Notes: generated by a model not told the origin, from the letters alone. DNA of 64,000 nt from Mesostigma viride (GCA_009746045.1 RPFO01000059.1:2650068-2714067), one strand, 5' to 3'; numbered from the stretch's first letter, positions 41,732-52,239 are shown. Numbers and translations are program-made.

Positions 41732-42110
41732 GATGGCCTCTGTTCAGATCTGCTACAGCCAGCCAAGTGGCCAAGCAGCAATTAAAGCAATATAAGCTAC
41801 TGAACAAGAAAGGAAAGTGCCAAGTGTTACCACTCAGGCAAGACCACCACGGTTGGCCCCAGGCGCGCCCTGGTTCTCCTTGTCGCTGTCGTCGTCGCTG
41901 TCGCTCACCACAATCAGCTCTGGCACCCTGCTCCCCGCTGCGCCGTCGTCGACCCGCTGTCGGCCCGCGATGACTGAATCGTCACCGTTGGTATAGTAGA
42001 CAGGTGACAACCCGTCGTTGGCACCCCGCGGATTGTATCTTGGCACCTCGTGGTCGCCAAGTGTCTCGTCGCCTAGCCCAGCGACACCCCCTGCTCCCAC
42101 CTCAAGGTCA

Positions 42111-42749
42111 CTATCGTACCCAAGAGGTGCAAACTCCTCCCAACGCGTCACACGAACGCGAAGGGGCGGGGCAGTTCCTGAAAAGGAACCCTTGCTCGCT
42201 CCGGAAACCTGCCGACTCTTGCCGCGCGCTGTCCTCCGGTGATGGCTTCCGCTGTCGCCCCGACCTCTGCAAGCCGCCTGTAGTGCTCCGCTCCGCGTCG
42301 TTCACGCCTAACTGGCCCGCTGCAACACCCTCGTCGCCGATACGCCTGCGAAAGTACGTGGTACCCGCACCCGCTGCTGTCGGTACAAACTCGTGTCGCA
42401 CTGCGCCAGCTGCCTCCGCAACCTCGCCACGTCTTGCCGCCAACTCCGCACGCACTCGCTCAGCTACTGCTGTAATCACCGTCTGGATGCCGACCAAACC
42501 GTGAAGCTCCTGCTCGAGGTCGTCGATGCTCCGGTGCTCCGGAATGACGATGGTTTGTACGTGCCGCAGAATTCGCTCCCAATCTTCGACCTGGTCGTCG
42601 ACGAATTGCACGAAGCTGCGATTAACAGGCGGACGATCTGCAAGCAATAAAGATAGATCCCGAACGACACGACGCAATTCAGGCGAAATCGAACCCCCAG
42701 CAGACTGCCGAAACCGGAAATCCTGCTGCCGTTGTTCTTCCTGCACCAT
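42111..42749 (-). CDS. CoB ORF-1, small protein upstream of gag
   Basis: 212 residues, MVQEEQRQQDFRFRQSAGGS..., with FVQFVDDQVEDWERIL resembling CoA ORF-1. The middle is helical with conserved LHGLVGIQTVITAVAER. Family not recognised. Confidence 0.55.
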   Translation of the reverse strand: MVQEEQRQQDFRFRQSAGGSISPELRRVVRDLSLLLADRPPVNRSFVQFVDDQVEDWERILRHVQTIVIPEHRSIDDLEQELHGLVGIQTVITAVAERVRAELAARRGEVAEAAGAVRHEFVPTAAGAGTTYFRRRIGDEGVAAGQLGVNDAERSTTGGLQRSGRQRKPSPEDSARQESAGFRSEQGFLFRNCPAPSRSCDALGGVCTSWVR

Positions 42750-42840
42750 TCACCACCGGACGAGCTCCTCGTCGTCAACGCTGCACACCGCAACCGGCAA
42801 CGACCCTCCTGGCCGTTCCGCTGAGACTGGTTGTAATTTG

Positions 42841-43536
42841 AGTTAACGTTCCTAGCACACGCAATGTGAAGGATATGGTTGCAATGCAGCAATGTGTGAA
42901 TATGGTTGGAAACGGAGCTTTGTTAAAATTGGATAATGTTACAGCGCTCACACACTTGAGGCTTGTACACGCGCTTGCCAAGTCAAGGCACAACACGTGA
43001 GGCGGGCTCGCAAGAGATCTTCAATTGGCACTAGCCTATTGTTTATATACTTGTGCACTGTGCTTGCTAGTCCTGAGCAGCCTAGAAGGCATGCTCAGTA
43101 ATAACACCCCCGGTACAGTATTCACTACCTGTACAGCGCCCAGTTCCTATACAGTAGGTCTGCCATACAGGCACAGTGACCACAGAGCGCAGTCCACAGT
43201 GACTATTGCATCTGCACCTAGAAGTCCAGGACTAAGCCTGCGGTACCAACAGACCACAGGTTAAGGTTCCTATTTCCTGCGTACGACGTATTAATCCAAT
43301 ACCGTCGTAGGTACAGCACCTAATTCCTGTCAGCCCAGGAATTACTGTCGACCCCATATGCTGTCGGCAAATATTCACGTCCGACTTAGAAGAACAGCCG
43401 GCTCGCGCTCGCGCGCGACCGGGAAGTCGGAACGCCATAACTTTCTTGATACTTGTCGGAATGAACTCGTTCCGGTGCCGCTGGAATCGCAGAGATATGC
43501 CGAATCAGGATCACGCCAATGCGCTTGGCGTTAACT
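42841..43536 (-). repeat. CoB 5' LTR
   Basis: 696 bp, AGTTAACGTTCCTAG...GCTTGGCGTTAACT. A 79-residue frame (43025-43264) is also present in the 3' LTR and is probably chance. Confidence 0.92.
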
Positions 43537-44254
43537 TAAGAAGGAGTCTTTTCTTCAAAAACGTTTGAGGAATCTATCACAGCCATGTATCTTACTATTT
43601 CATTTTCAGTAAATCCCACTCCTATTGTATCCACTGTGTTTATATCTATATCCACACTATTATTAACTTGATAGGTATCTCCTGTACTTCTAACTGAAGG
43701 AACATACATAATAAATATCCATATTCCTTTAGTTCAGAACGCAACTCATCATTGGACATTAATACTTCAGGTATAGGTCTTACAGGAGGATCAACAGGTG
43801 TAGGAGGAGTAATATCTACCAAGGATAAATTTTCCAATCTATAATGACGTTCCGGTACCCAGTAAGAGCTATCTGGAAACCAAATGACCATGGTATCATA
43901 ATTAATAGTAATCTTATTATCCTGGTGCCAATCTAATCCTAGTAATACATCAGCGGTAGTGATAGGGCCTATAGTGGCCGTCAGGTTGACAGTACGTCCT
44001 TGTATGACCAGGGGAAGGGACACCGTACCCGGGGAATGACTGGTGCGACCATCAGCATAATGAACAGTGACAGGTTTGGTGTGAGGGGTAGGGACTAGTC
44101 CTAAACGCCTAACTAGGGCCTCACTCACAAAGGAGCTAGCCGCACCGCTATCTACCAACACAGAGACATTCAAGAGTTCATCAGCATGCAAGAAGGGGTC
44201 TACAACAGTGTGAGGGACGGTTAAACCACCATTCAAGAACATAAGAGGACGCAC
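43537..44254 (-). pseudogene. GyA copy 1 pol N-terminus with retropepsin
   Basis: Protease active site VLVDSGAASSF at 44136-44156, with ADVLLGLDWHQ further on. The frame breaks near 43670 because two extra bases are present relative to copy 2 (TTAACTTGAT against TTAGTGAT). The right side joins gag; the left side is cut by CoB. Confidence 0.85.
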
Positions 44255-44348
44255 ACGTAGTGGTAGGGAAGATTCAGCTCCTACAGAGGTTATAAAAACA
44301 GGCAGGCAAAAATTTTTATCTGGGGTACTATCTAAGGACCTGTCCAGG

Positions 44349-46106
44349 TTACCCCCGGCTGACAGGCCTACTGTTCCCCCTCCCCCCCAAATCCATATGA
44401 ACTAACCCCGAAGAAGACCCTGGCGAAAAAGCCACTGCTGGAGGGTCACGAGGGAGCGAAGAGGGTGCGGGAGCCTGATTATCATAGGGGAACCCTGGGA
44501 GCCCTGCCTGCACAGCATTCAGCCTACTAGGGGTAGCTGAGGGAATGCGTCCTGAAGTGGGACGAATAGGAGCACGCTGAGGGGTACGAGGAGGGCGAGC
44601 GTCGGGATGAGGGGGAGCACCCGAAAGGAACTTGGGGCACTCACGTTTAAGATGACCTACTTCCTTACAATGATAGCATGTGAGTGATATGAGAGACATC
44701 AAGGGCTGAAAGGTCAGTAACACAGATATCTAATTCTTCTACATAGGAGTTCTCCTCCTCAGGGGTAAGGATAATATTATTAATACGGGAACGGGTAGGA
44801 AGAGAAGGGGTGGTGAAGAAATCTGCTACACGCAAGAGATGCTGGCGCACATGCTTGAGGGGCAGATCATTAAAACGGTAGGCAGAGAACTGGCGCTTGA
44901 CTTCACGTAATAAGGGTCTACTGAGGCCTTGGAGGAAGCGAGCACGTACTTCTGCACCCGACAAATCCCTAATTCGTACCATCTGAGCATCAAACTCTTT
45001 CATATACTCCTTAAATGATTTAGTACCCTGCTGCAAGGTACCAAAGGCTAATCTATCCTGCCAATCTGAATCAGGAGGGACTAAATGGTTCTCTAAACGC
45101 TTAAACAATTCTGCTACAGAGTTAGGGTAGGCATGAGAGGCCAAAGACTCACACTGAATGAGGTTAGCAAGCTCAGGAGTAATGCAGGTTGTAAGATAGT
45201 GAGGAACTAATACAGCATCAGAGACGCCATCTATTATGATTCTGCCACGACTCTGTGTTCTGGGTAAGCAACATAATAAAGGTGAAAAACTGTTGAGGGG
45301 TAGACTTGACATCCAGCTTGGGAAGGTTAGCAAAGGGGAAGAGCAGGGGGCTTAGGGGGATTAGAAGAGTCAGTTTTTCCCATAGGGCCACTATCTTCCA
45401 CTGCTACATAAGCGGGATAGAAGGAAGGAAGAGGAAAAGTCTTGGGTAGGGGTCTAGAAGGGGCCACCGTTTCAGGCTGGTGCCCATAAGAGAAGGGGAC
45501 AGTATATTGCTCACGAAGAGAGGAATAGGCAAAATGATCATAATTTCTATCATCTAGGGGCATGGTGCTGAAATCACTGTTAACTTCTAAATCAGCCACA
45601 CGGGTAGGGACCTGGGCTGCCTCATAGGCCGTCTCAGGGTAGGACCAGGAAGCAGGTGGGTAAAAGGGAACTGCACTAGGGCGCCCAGAAGGACCGACAG
45701 GGGCAGAGGCACGACCCGTGTTAAAAGCAGGCATGGAAGGCACAGGGTGGGAAGGAGGCCTAGCAACATTGTTAGTTAGTGAGGACCTGCTGGAGGGTTG
45801 AGCCAAGGTTGCAGGAGGGGCAGGGGCCTGGTTCAGGGTAAGGGAAGGGTCATCACTAAATCTGACCTGCATACGTTGACGTTGTTCATAGGTAGGAGGG
45901 GTAAGTGAGGGACGACGGCGACCACCAGCAACAGGAGAAGGAGGTGAGGTGCGAACATTACCTTGAGGAGTGAGATGGTGCACCGTTTCAAGTGAGTCCC
46001 GTCGGTTACCACGATTGTTGTTATGGTTGTTAGTATTATTATTAGTATTACTCATAGTAGGAGTGTTGGTAGGTATAGGCGACATGTTACCACCCACTGG
46101 ATCCAT
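44349..46106 (-). pseudogene. GyA copy 1 gag, frameshifted
   Basis: Matches the intact copy 2 gag (61459-63213). It has small indels near 45335, near 45225 and a GTGA insertion near 44680, the last just after the zinc knuckle CYHCKEVGHLKREC. The open pieces are 46106-45327, 45333-44665 and 44723-44349. Confidence 0.88.
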
Positions 46107-46230
46107 TTTTATTTAAGTAAATGATCAGAAATCTAACTGAAAGCAACAAGGATAAAGGTCAAGGCCTAATTTAAGGCAAGGAAAGAAAAGAAAAAGCTTT
46201 TAATGACTTAAAAGAAGGAAACAATTTAAA

Positions 46231-46623
46231 TCAATCCTTTTTAACAACAGTAATGGATAGGGAACCGAATTCTAAGGTGAGAGGAGTATCTAAGCTAGAT
46301 GAGGATGCAGCCCGCTTAGGGGGAGACGAGGGAGGGGTAGCAAAATCTAGAGCTTCTACAGGAGGGCGACCGTGAGGAGTAGAACGTACGTGTAGGCCTA
46401 GATCTGATACACTATGGTCTATAAGGAATTGTTGAGCTTCCTCGAAGGTAACAAATTTCTTATACCTAATTACATTATATGTACGATTTTGCACTATCTT
46501 CCTAGCATCTGACCAAGAGAGGAAAATGGCTGACCATTGAGGGGTAATAACTACGTAATACTTAGCTAAGCTATTATCACTAGATGAATGGGAAGGCGCA
46601 GTAAAAACACGACGTTGACTCAT
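46231..46623 (-). CDS. GyA ORF1, RNase H1 N-terminal / viroplasmin-like domain (copy 1)
   Basis: 130 residues. Residues about 21-72 (KYYVVITPQ...IFLSWSDARKIVQN...YKKFVTFEEAQQFL) match the pattern of the small alpha/beta domain found at the N-terminus of eukaryotic RNase H1 and in caulimovirus viroplasmin: YYVV start, I-SW, K-F-T-EEA-FL end. In RNase H1 this domain binds RNA:DNA hybrids. It is a separate gene before gag and is intact in both copies. Its role here could be binding the replication intermediate; that is inference. Confidence 0.75.
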   Translation of the reverse strand: MSQRRVFTAPSHSSSDNSLAKYYVVITPQWSAIFLSWSDARKIVQNRTYNVIRYKKFVTFEEAQQFLIDHSVSDLGLHVRSTPHGRPPVEALDFATPPSSPPKRAASSSSLDTPLTLEFGSLSITVVKKD

Positions 46624-47156
46624 GGTAACTCACCTGGTGGGTCTTGTGACGTCACGCTAGAAGAAGTAGGGGTAGGCGACTTATCTGGACGATCTGGATC
46701 ACCGAAAGCAGAATGAGGGCGGAATTGTCCAGCTCTCGTCCTAAGTCAGCGACCGGATAGTCCAGCGCTCGTCCTAACACAGCGACCCGTATCTCTGCGG
46801 GTGCGGCCGTCTAATAAAGCAGCAGCACAAGGAAAAAGGTGTAGGTACTGCGACGCTAATCGTCTCCGAACAGTAATACTCCCCTATCTATGACAGGAAA
46901 CAACCGTAAGCAGGAAAACAAGGCGAAGGACAGGCTAACTACGAAAGGATTTATCCGCTGCGAGCAGGTCTAGCATCTAGGTAGAGCGTGTCCCGAAACG
47001 GGCAGCACTACTCTCCTAGCTTGAAGGCGACCCGCCCATTACCTATCAAGGAAGTGTCGTCTTCGTATCCCTGGACGCGGAAGGGGTCTTGTAAAGGCGT
47101 ATGTGGCAAGGGATAGTCGTCTCGTTCTCTACCTACTGAAGTTCCTCCGGAACCAT
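46624..47156 (-). other. GyA copy 1 leader and primer-binding region
   Basis: Untranslated leader between the 5' LTR and ORF1. Directly after the LTR end (minus) it reads ATGGTTCCGGAGGAACTTC; the TGG start suggests a tRNA primer site, tRNA not identified. A frame from the LTR runs through its first 150 bp (next entry). Confidence 0.6.
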
Positions 47157-47310
47157 TGTTACGCCGCGGATATCTACCTCCACCTCTACCTCTAATGGGC
47201 CTGATACTACCTAAACTGGTCAGGCCGCCTCTACTCAAACCTCTGGCGAAAGACGAACGTGACGGAGCTGATCTCAATGCATTAACATATGTGTTACTAT
47301 AATACGCCAT
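47008..47310 (-). CDS. LTR-embedded ORF continuing into the leader (GyA copy 1)
   Basis: From ATG 47310: MAYYSNTYVNALRSAPSRSS, then Arg/Gly-rich (RGLSRGGLTSLGS, RGRGGG), crossing the LTR end at 47157 and stopping at 47008. It is about 100 residues. The same LTR-coded segment is open in five LTR copies here, including diverged ones (10474, 10719, about 53750, 54209). It may be a short regulatory frame or a basic peptide; no family recognised. Confidence 0.4.
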   Translation of the reverse strand: MAYYSNTYVNALRSAPSRSSFARGLSRGGLTSLGSIRPIRGRGGGRYPRRNNGSGGTSVGRERDDYPLPHTPLQDPFRVQGYEDDTSLIGNGRVAFKLGE

Positions 47311-47729
47311 ACAACCATTTACCAAAACCCGTTTACTCCAGGAATAGAGGAAGGAAACACAACTACACTGCCGTGACCCAAGCCTAAATGTGTTAATTCA
47401 TTTAACACACGCCGAGTGCACACACGAGGGGTAGAACGTGCATAAATGGTCACCAACGGTCCAACACGCTCGGGCCGACATGGCCCTCGCCTACAGATGC
47501 ACGCTGGTCCACTACATCTACAGATGCACGCTGGTCCACTACATTCTACCAAAGGATCAGGACCACTAGTAAAGTACGCGGCGCGGCGCCCCAAAGGCAC
47601 CCAATGTACCACGGTACTGTTACGAGGACAATAGTGTCCCGGTAGGAGCTACACGTAAACCTAGGGACAACCGAGGCAAAAGACCTAATTTACGTCCGTA
47701 ACTACAACGAATTGTTACGCGACGTAACA
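47157..47729 (-). repeat. GyA copy 1, 5' LTR
   Basis: 573 bp, with about three differences from 10551-11123. Followed by the target duplication CCTAG. Confidence 0.93.
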
Positions 47730-48063
47730 CCTAGCTATATGTGTCAATTCATTAACACACTCACGCCGAGTGCCAACACGAGGGGTAGAACGTGCATAAA
47801 TGATCACCAACCGACGGTCCATCATGCTCGGGCCGACATGGCCCTCGCCTACAATTGCATAGATGCACGCCGGTCCACTACATTCTACCCGAAGGATAAG
47901 GACCACTACTAAAGTACGCGGCGCGACGCCAAATGCATCCAATGCACCACGGTACCGGGACAACAGTGTCCACCGGTAGAAGCTGCACGTAAACCTAGGA
48001 ACGACTGAGGCAAAGGACCTAATTTACGTCCGTAACTGTGACAGATTGTTACGCGACGTAACA
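47730..48063 (-). repeat. old GyA LTR, right fragment
   Basis: Continues the LTR broken at 10550 and ends GCGACGTAACA at 48063. It is diverged from the young LTRs, with scattered substitutions and small indels. Confidence 0.85.
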
Positions 48064-48604
48064 CCTCCCCCCCCCACAAAGGTAGGGAGCCCTCTCCCTA
48101 CGCACAGGGAGGAAACCAAAGGAGTAGGAATAACCTAACGCACCCAACACAAGTCCAGCACAATCGACAGACCATCCAAGGTACAAAGCACAAACATGTT
48201 ATAAACTCGGTTCCACCCCGAGTGGTGTAGGGTTCACCAGCACCAAGCCTGGTGTGAGGTTCCCCTAACTGCCTGGCACGGAGGCCTTGCCGGGACGGAC
48301 GGCACTGGGCAGGACACACAGAGTAAACAATGTTAACACCAAGGACCAAGAACGACCAACCAACTGGCCAGGTCATGAGGGCGACTCTATATACCGGAGG
48401 GACAACACCCTCAGGTCGGGCCTAAGGCCCTCTATCTAGTTGCCATCAGTCTGGTAGGTACCGCCAGAGGCCATCAGAACATCCAGATATGCATGGTAGT
48501 GAGCCACATCATCAGCAGTGTCATGCCTGTCTACCGTGAGGAACACATCGGCCCACACGCCGTCAGGAAAGAGGCCCAGGAAGGCCCAGTAGTACCGGTG
48601 CTGG
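48064..48604 (-). pseudogene. remnant of an old GyA element: polypurine tract, 3' UTR and ORF4 C-terminus
   Basis: Starts with the C-rich (minus: G-rich) tract next to the old LTR. It then has the 3' UTR and, from about 48430, sequence matching the last 55-60 codons of ORF4. It is cut at 48604, where an oppositely oriented GyA LTR begins. Confidence 0.8.
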
Positions 48605-48912
48605 TGTTACGTCGCGTAACAATCTGTCACAGTTACGGACGTAAATTAGGTCCTTTGCCTCAGTCGTTCCTAGGTTTACGTGTACTAAGCTTGTACCGGT
48701 GGGCACTGTTGTCCCGGTACCGTGGTGCATTGGATGCATTTGGCGTCGCGCCGCGTACTTTAGTAGTGGTCCTTATCCTTCGGGTAGAATGTAGTGGACC
48801 AGCGTGCATCTGTGCATTTGTAGGCGAGGGCCATGTCGGCCCGAGCATGCTGGACTGTTGGTGATCATTTATGCACGTTCTACCCCTCGTGTTGGCACTC
48901 GGCATGTGTTAA
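48605..48912 (+). repeat. GyA-type LTR in opposite orientation, interrupted by piggyBac
   Basis: Begins TGTTACGTCGCGTAACA and runs as the reverse complement of 47750-48063. The piggyBac element splits it at TTAA; 52219-52239 (TTAATGAATTGACATATAGC) continues it before another LTR starts. Confidence 0.8.
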
Positions 48913-51900
48913 CCCTTAAATGGTACTCAGTCCGATTTGAAGGACTGAGTTTTTCTCAGTCCTAAAAATCGTACCGAGTTTGTGGCAGAACTAGCTATAA
49001 TTCTAGCAAACTTTTGAATATTCTGTTTGGACCAACTTCGAGATCTAGATTTGTACTTTTACGTACACCCCTGGTTTACTACTTTTGGACACCTGGACAG
49101 GGAGCTATGAACAGAAATATCCAGGGGGGTACCCTGGTCCAAAGGTAACTTTGGGCGCGAAAAAAATGACCAAAACGAGCCAAAACGACGAAGACCGCGA
49201 AAACGACGAGTAACGACGGCAGCCATGGCGTCGCCTCCCGGTGGCGCGCAGTCAGGATTTTTGCTCAGACGTGGAATTAAGCTTTCGGTACCACCGGCTA
49301 TATTCGGTGCTGGCTGGGCATTGGAGAATTTCGGGGGAAATCATGCTACTGTGCGCATTCCTGGGTCTGTTGTGTCGCTGAACCGCGCATGCACTCTCGC
49401 GAAATGTCTTTTCGAGGGTGATCCAAAGAAATACGACTTCACCAAGGCGCAGGTTTATCAGTGGAAGGTCGCCGAGGCTGCAGGCTCGGCAGATGTTGAC
49501 GGTGGTGATGAGAATGATGGCGATGCCGCAGTGCAGGATGATGTTGACGACGGTGGGGTGTCGGGGGGTGCCGACGACGAATCTGACCCCTCCTCAGCTA
49601 GCGATGGCGACAGCGAGGATATTTCGGTTTTCCCGGTCAGGAAGCGTGCCAAGCGCAAGGCTGGCAATTCGGCCAGAGCACCGGCACGCCAGAATCCACC
49701 CAGAAGGCGTCGGCTGCAGCCACTCCGTGCTCCTGATGACGATGACAACTCCGAAGCCAGCGCTGACGAGGACAATGACGCCGAGGTGCCAGACCTGGTC
49801 GAGACCGACGATGAGGACGAGCCTGATGATGGTGCCGCTGGACGTCATGCTCGGCAGGATGGTGGCTGGATTTTCGGAAACGGCAAGCCTGAGGATGGAA
49901 TTCTGCCCGAGATACCTGCGCCTGCGTTTGACAGCAAGGCGACATACAAGAACATTCCCGGCCGTGCGCACAAGTTCAGTCCTCTCGACCTGTTTCTTCT
50001 GTTCTGGGATGTCAAGACTGTGCTCGAGCCCATCGTCGCTGAGACCAACCGGTATGCTGATCAAGAAGCGAGCTGCTGGCAAGCCTGGAGCTCGGGAATG
50101 GACACCTCTCACTATCAACGAGCTCGGCAAGTTTCTGGGCATCATCATCACAATGTCGCTGCTGCGTTTGCCTGCCAGGTCAGACTACTTTTCTGGGCTG
50201 CCCATGGGCGCTGCAGATCCTGCCAACCTGCAGCACATCATGCCTCGGATGAGGTTTGATCAGATTTGCCGCTTTCTCCATTTCAGGAACACTGCAGACC
50301 GCCCTGAGAACCGCCACTCTCGTGAGTGGAGGCTCTTCCAGTTCCTGCAACTGGAGGAGATTCTCAACAAGGCGTACAAGCATTACTTCGTGCCAGGGGA
50401 TCAGGCTGCCATCGACGAGCGCTCCATCTCGACGCGGCACAAGCTGTGCCCCATCCGGTGCTATAACCCGACCAAGCCCTCCCCGTTCCACATCAAGCAG
50501 TATTGCATCTGCGACTGGCCCACTGGCTACCTCTACCACGCACACACCTACGACAAGCTGCCCGAGGACCAGCACACGTTCAAGATCACCAAGATGCTGG
50601 CGGGCATGCTGCCGCACCCGTGCAGGATCGCCACTGACCGCTTCTACACCAGCCGTGACATGCTGGAGGAGCTCCACGACGTGCAGGGCCACCAGGTCGT
50701 GGGCACCATCATGCCCAACAGGCGCGGGCTTCCCTTCACGGAGGTCAAGGACCTGCTGGGGCGCAGGCCGGAACAGGGGGAGTATGCGTGGGCTGTCAAC
50801 GAGGATGGGCTCACCCTGACCGCGTGGCAGGACAGGAAGACGGTGTGGATGGCGTCCAAGGGGGTCCCGCTTACCGAGGTGGAGGTCAGCCGCCACGGGG
50901 GCCGCGACATGCGCATCACGGTGCCTGCCCCAAGCCTGGTGCCGATCTACTGGGGGGTCTACAAGGCGGTGGACCTGCAGGACCAGTTCGGGGCTGAATA
51001 CCCCGTGCAGGATGCGCTTGTGACACGCATCTGGTGGCACCGGGCAGCGACCGCCCACCTGGCCAACTCGGTCACCAATGCATTTATCCTGCACAAGCTC
51101 ATCCGCGCTGGTCGCGCTGACATGTACAGCCATGCTGGCTTCTTGAGCGAGCTGGCCCGACAGCTGGTCAGCAACCAGTGGACAGGCGGCAGGGTGACTC
51201 TCCTCGCCACGCCACCTATCCGCCAGCCTGGGATCAGCGGCCGCCTCACTGGCACCCACCTGGAGCCAGAGCGCATCCCCTTCGTGGAGCAGGCCCAGTG
51301 CGTGGTGTGCACGGTGGAGAAGGTGCGCAAGCGCACCAGCTTCTGGTGCAAAGACTGCGACGCGGCGCTGTGCGTGGGTGCCTGCTGGAACGTGTACCAC
51401 TCGGGGGCGCTGACCGGCCTGGACGGGGGCGACCGCAAGCAGCGCGCCCAGCAGCCGCTCACGAGCCGCAGCGCGGCTGGCAGGGCATGGGCTGAGGCCA
51501 ACGGGCGCACCACGAGGGCGGCAGAGGGTGCTGGCCTGCTGGGCGGGTCCGCGAGGCGCCGTGCTCTGAAGAGCAAGAGGCGCTCCTCGTAGATGGTAGC
51601 CCTAAAGCTGTAGTGGGTCACCTTATAGGGCTAGACCTTTGCTTACCGGCGCCGCGCGCGCGCGTGTTTATGCTGGCACATGTGTGTATGTTTTATGGCA
51701 TAGTGTCTTGTGCCGACACCTGGGCTTGATAATTTTGTGCATTTGTGTGTCTTGCCATATGTTTATGCCATGCACAGGGAATACATATTTTGATTGGTTT
51801 GCTAGCAAATTGTAGCAAAAAAACTCAGTCCTATTTTTAGGACTGAGTCACTTTTGACGTTTTGCTAGCTGGCGTGTGGAGCTTTGTAACATTTCATGAA

Positions 51901-52218
51901 GTCAGTGTTCCTATGCCATTCCTAGGATTATTTCCATCTGCCTTTGAAATTTCAGGGCCAACAACATTGTAAAACAACCACTGATGCATTATATACATGT
52001 CAAATCCCATTTTTCCGTACCCCCCTGGGGTGTGCGCTATTTATAGCACCCAAAAGTAACTGATTTGGGACTAGTGACCTATCCCCCATGAAAATCAACA
52101 TATATGCATGCTTGGTACCAAGGGATAGCCAGAAATTGTTTTTGGGCCATGAGAAGCATAGGTGCAAAGATGTGCAACTCAGTCCGATTTTTAGGACTGA
52201 GTTGCTACCATTTAAGGG
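48913..52218 (+). mobile_element. piggyBac DNA transposon
   Basis: 3,306 bp between TTAA (48909-48912) and TTAA (52219-52222). The terminal inverted repeats are CCCTTAAATGGTA and TACCATTTAAGGG, a perfect 13 bp. Palindromes with arms ACTCAGTCC/GGACTGAGT lie at 48925-48950, 51823-51848 and 52175-52204. It codes for one transposase. Confidence 0.95.
49225..51592 (+). pseudogene. piggyBac transposase, one frame break
   Basis: Starts at ATG 49225 (GCCATGG context). It has an acidic N-terminus (runs of Asp/Glu, residues about 90-200) with a basic RKRAKRKAG stretch. The DDE_Tnp_1_7 core then follows: AIDERSIS, RIATDRFYTS and KAVDLQDQFGAEY carry the Asp residues known in piggyBac. The C-terminus has the family's Cys-rich domain (CVVC...FWCKDCDAALCVGACWNVYH). 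Residues before 50060 are in one frame and those after about 50068 in the next; one extra base near GATCAAGAAGCGA explains it. It is either an inactivating mutation or a sequencing error. Confidence 0.9.
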
Positions 52219-52239
52219 TTAATGAATTGACATATAGCT

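Larger units (their letters stand above)
35414..43536 (-). mobile_element. CoB: Copia-type LTR element
   Basis: 8,123 bp with LTRs 35414-36119 (706 bp) and 42841-43536 (696 bp). They differ by an 11-bp duplication and one base. The target duplication TAAGA occurs at 35409-35413 and 43537-43541. Ends are the perfect inverted pair AGTTAACG...CGTTAACT. Same gene order as CoA. It is inserted in GyA copy 1 pol between protease and RT. Confidence 0.93.
10551..47729 (-). mobile_element. GyA copy 1: chromodomain Ty3/Gypsy LTR element carrying nested insertions
   Basis: Two 573-bp LTRs (10551-11123 and 47157-47729) differ at about three positions. The element is flanked by the 5-bp duplication CCTAG (10546-10550 and 47730-47734). 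Removing GyD (14860-33062) and CoB (35414-43536) leaves about 10.8 kb. Order in its own (minus) direction: LTR, leader, ORF1, gag, pol, ORF4, polypurine tract, LTR. Gag carries three indels relative to copy 2 and pol is split by the insertions, so this copy is dead. ORF1 and ORF4 remain open. Confidence 0.92.

Noticed and set aside
50180-51400. 406-residue minus-strand frame opposite the piggyBac transposase
   Set aside because: GC-rich mirror frame of the DDE core; no domain, while the plus frame has all catalytic motifs.
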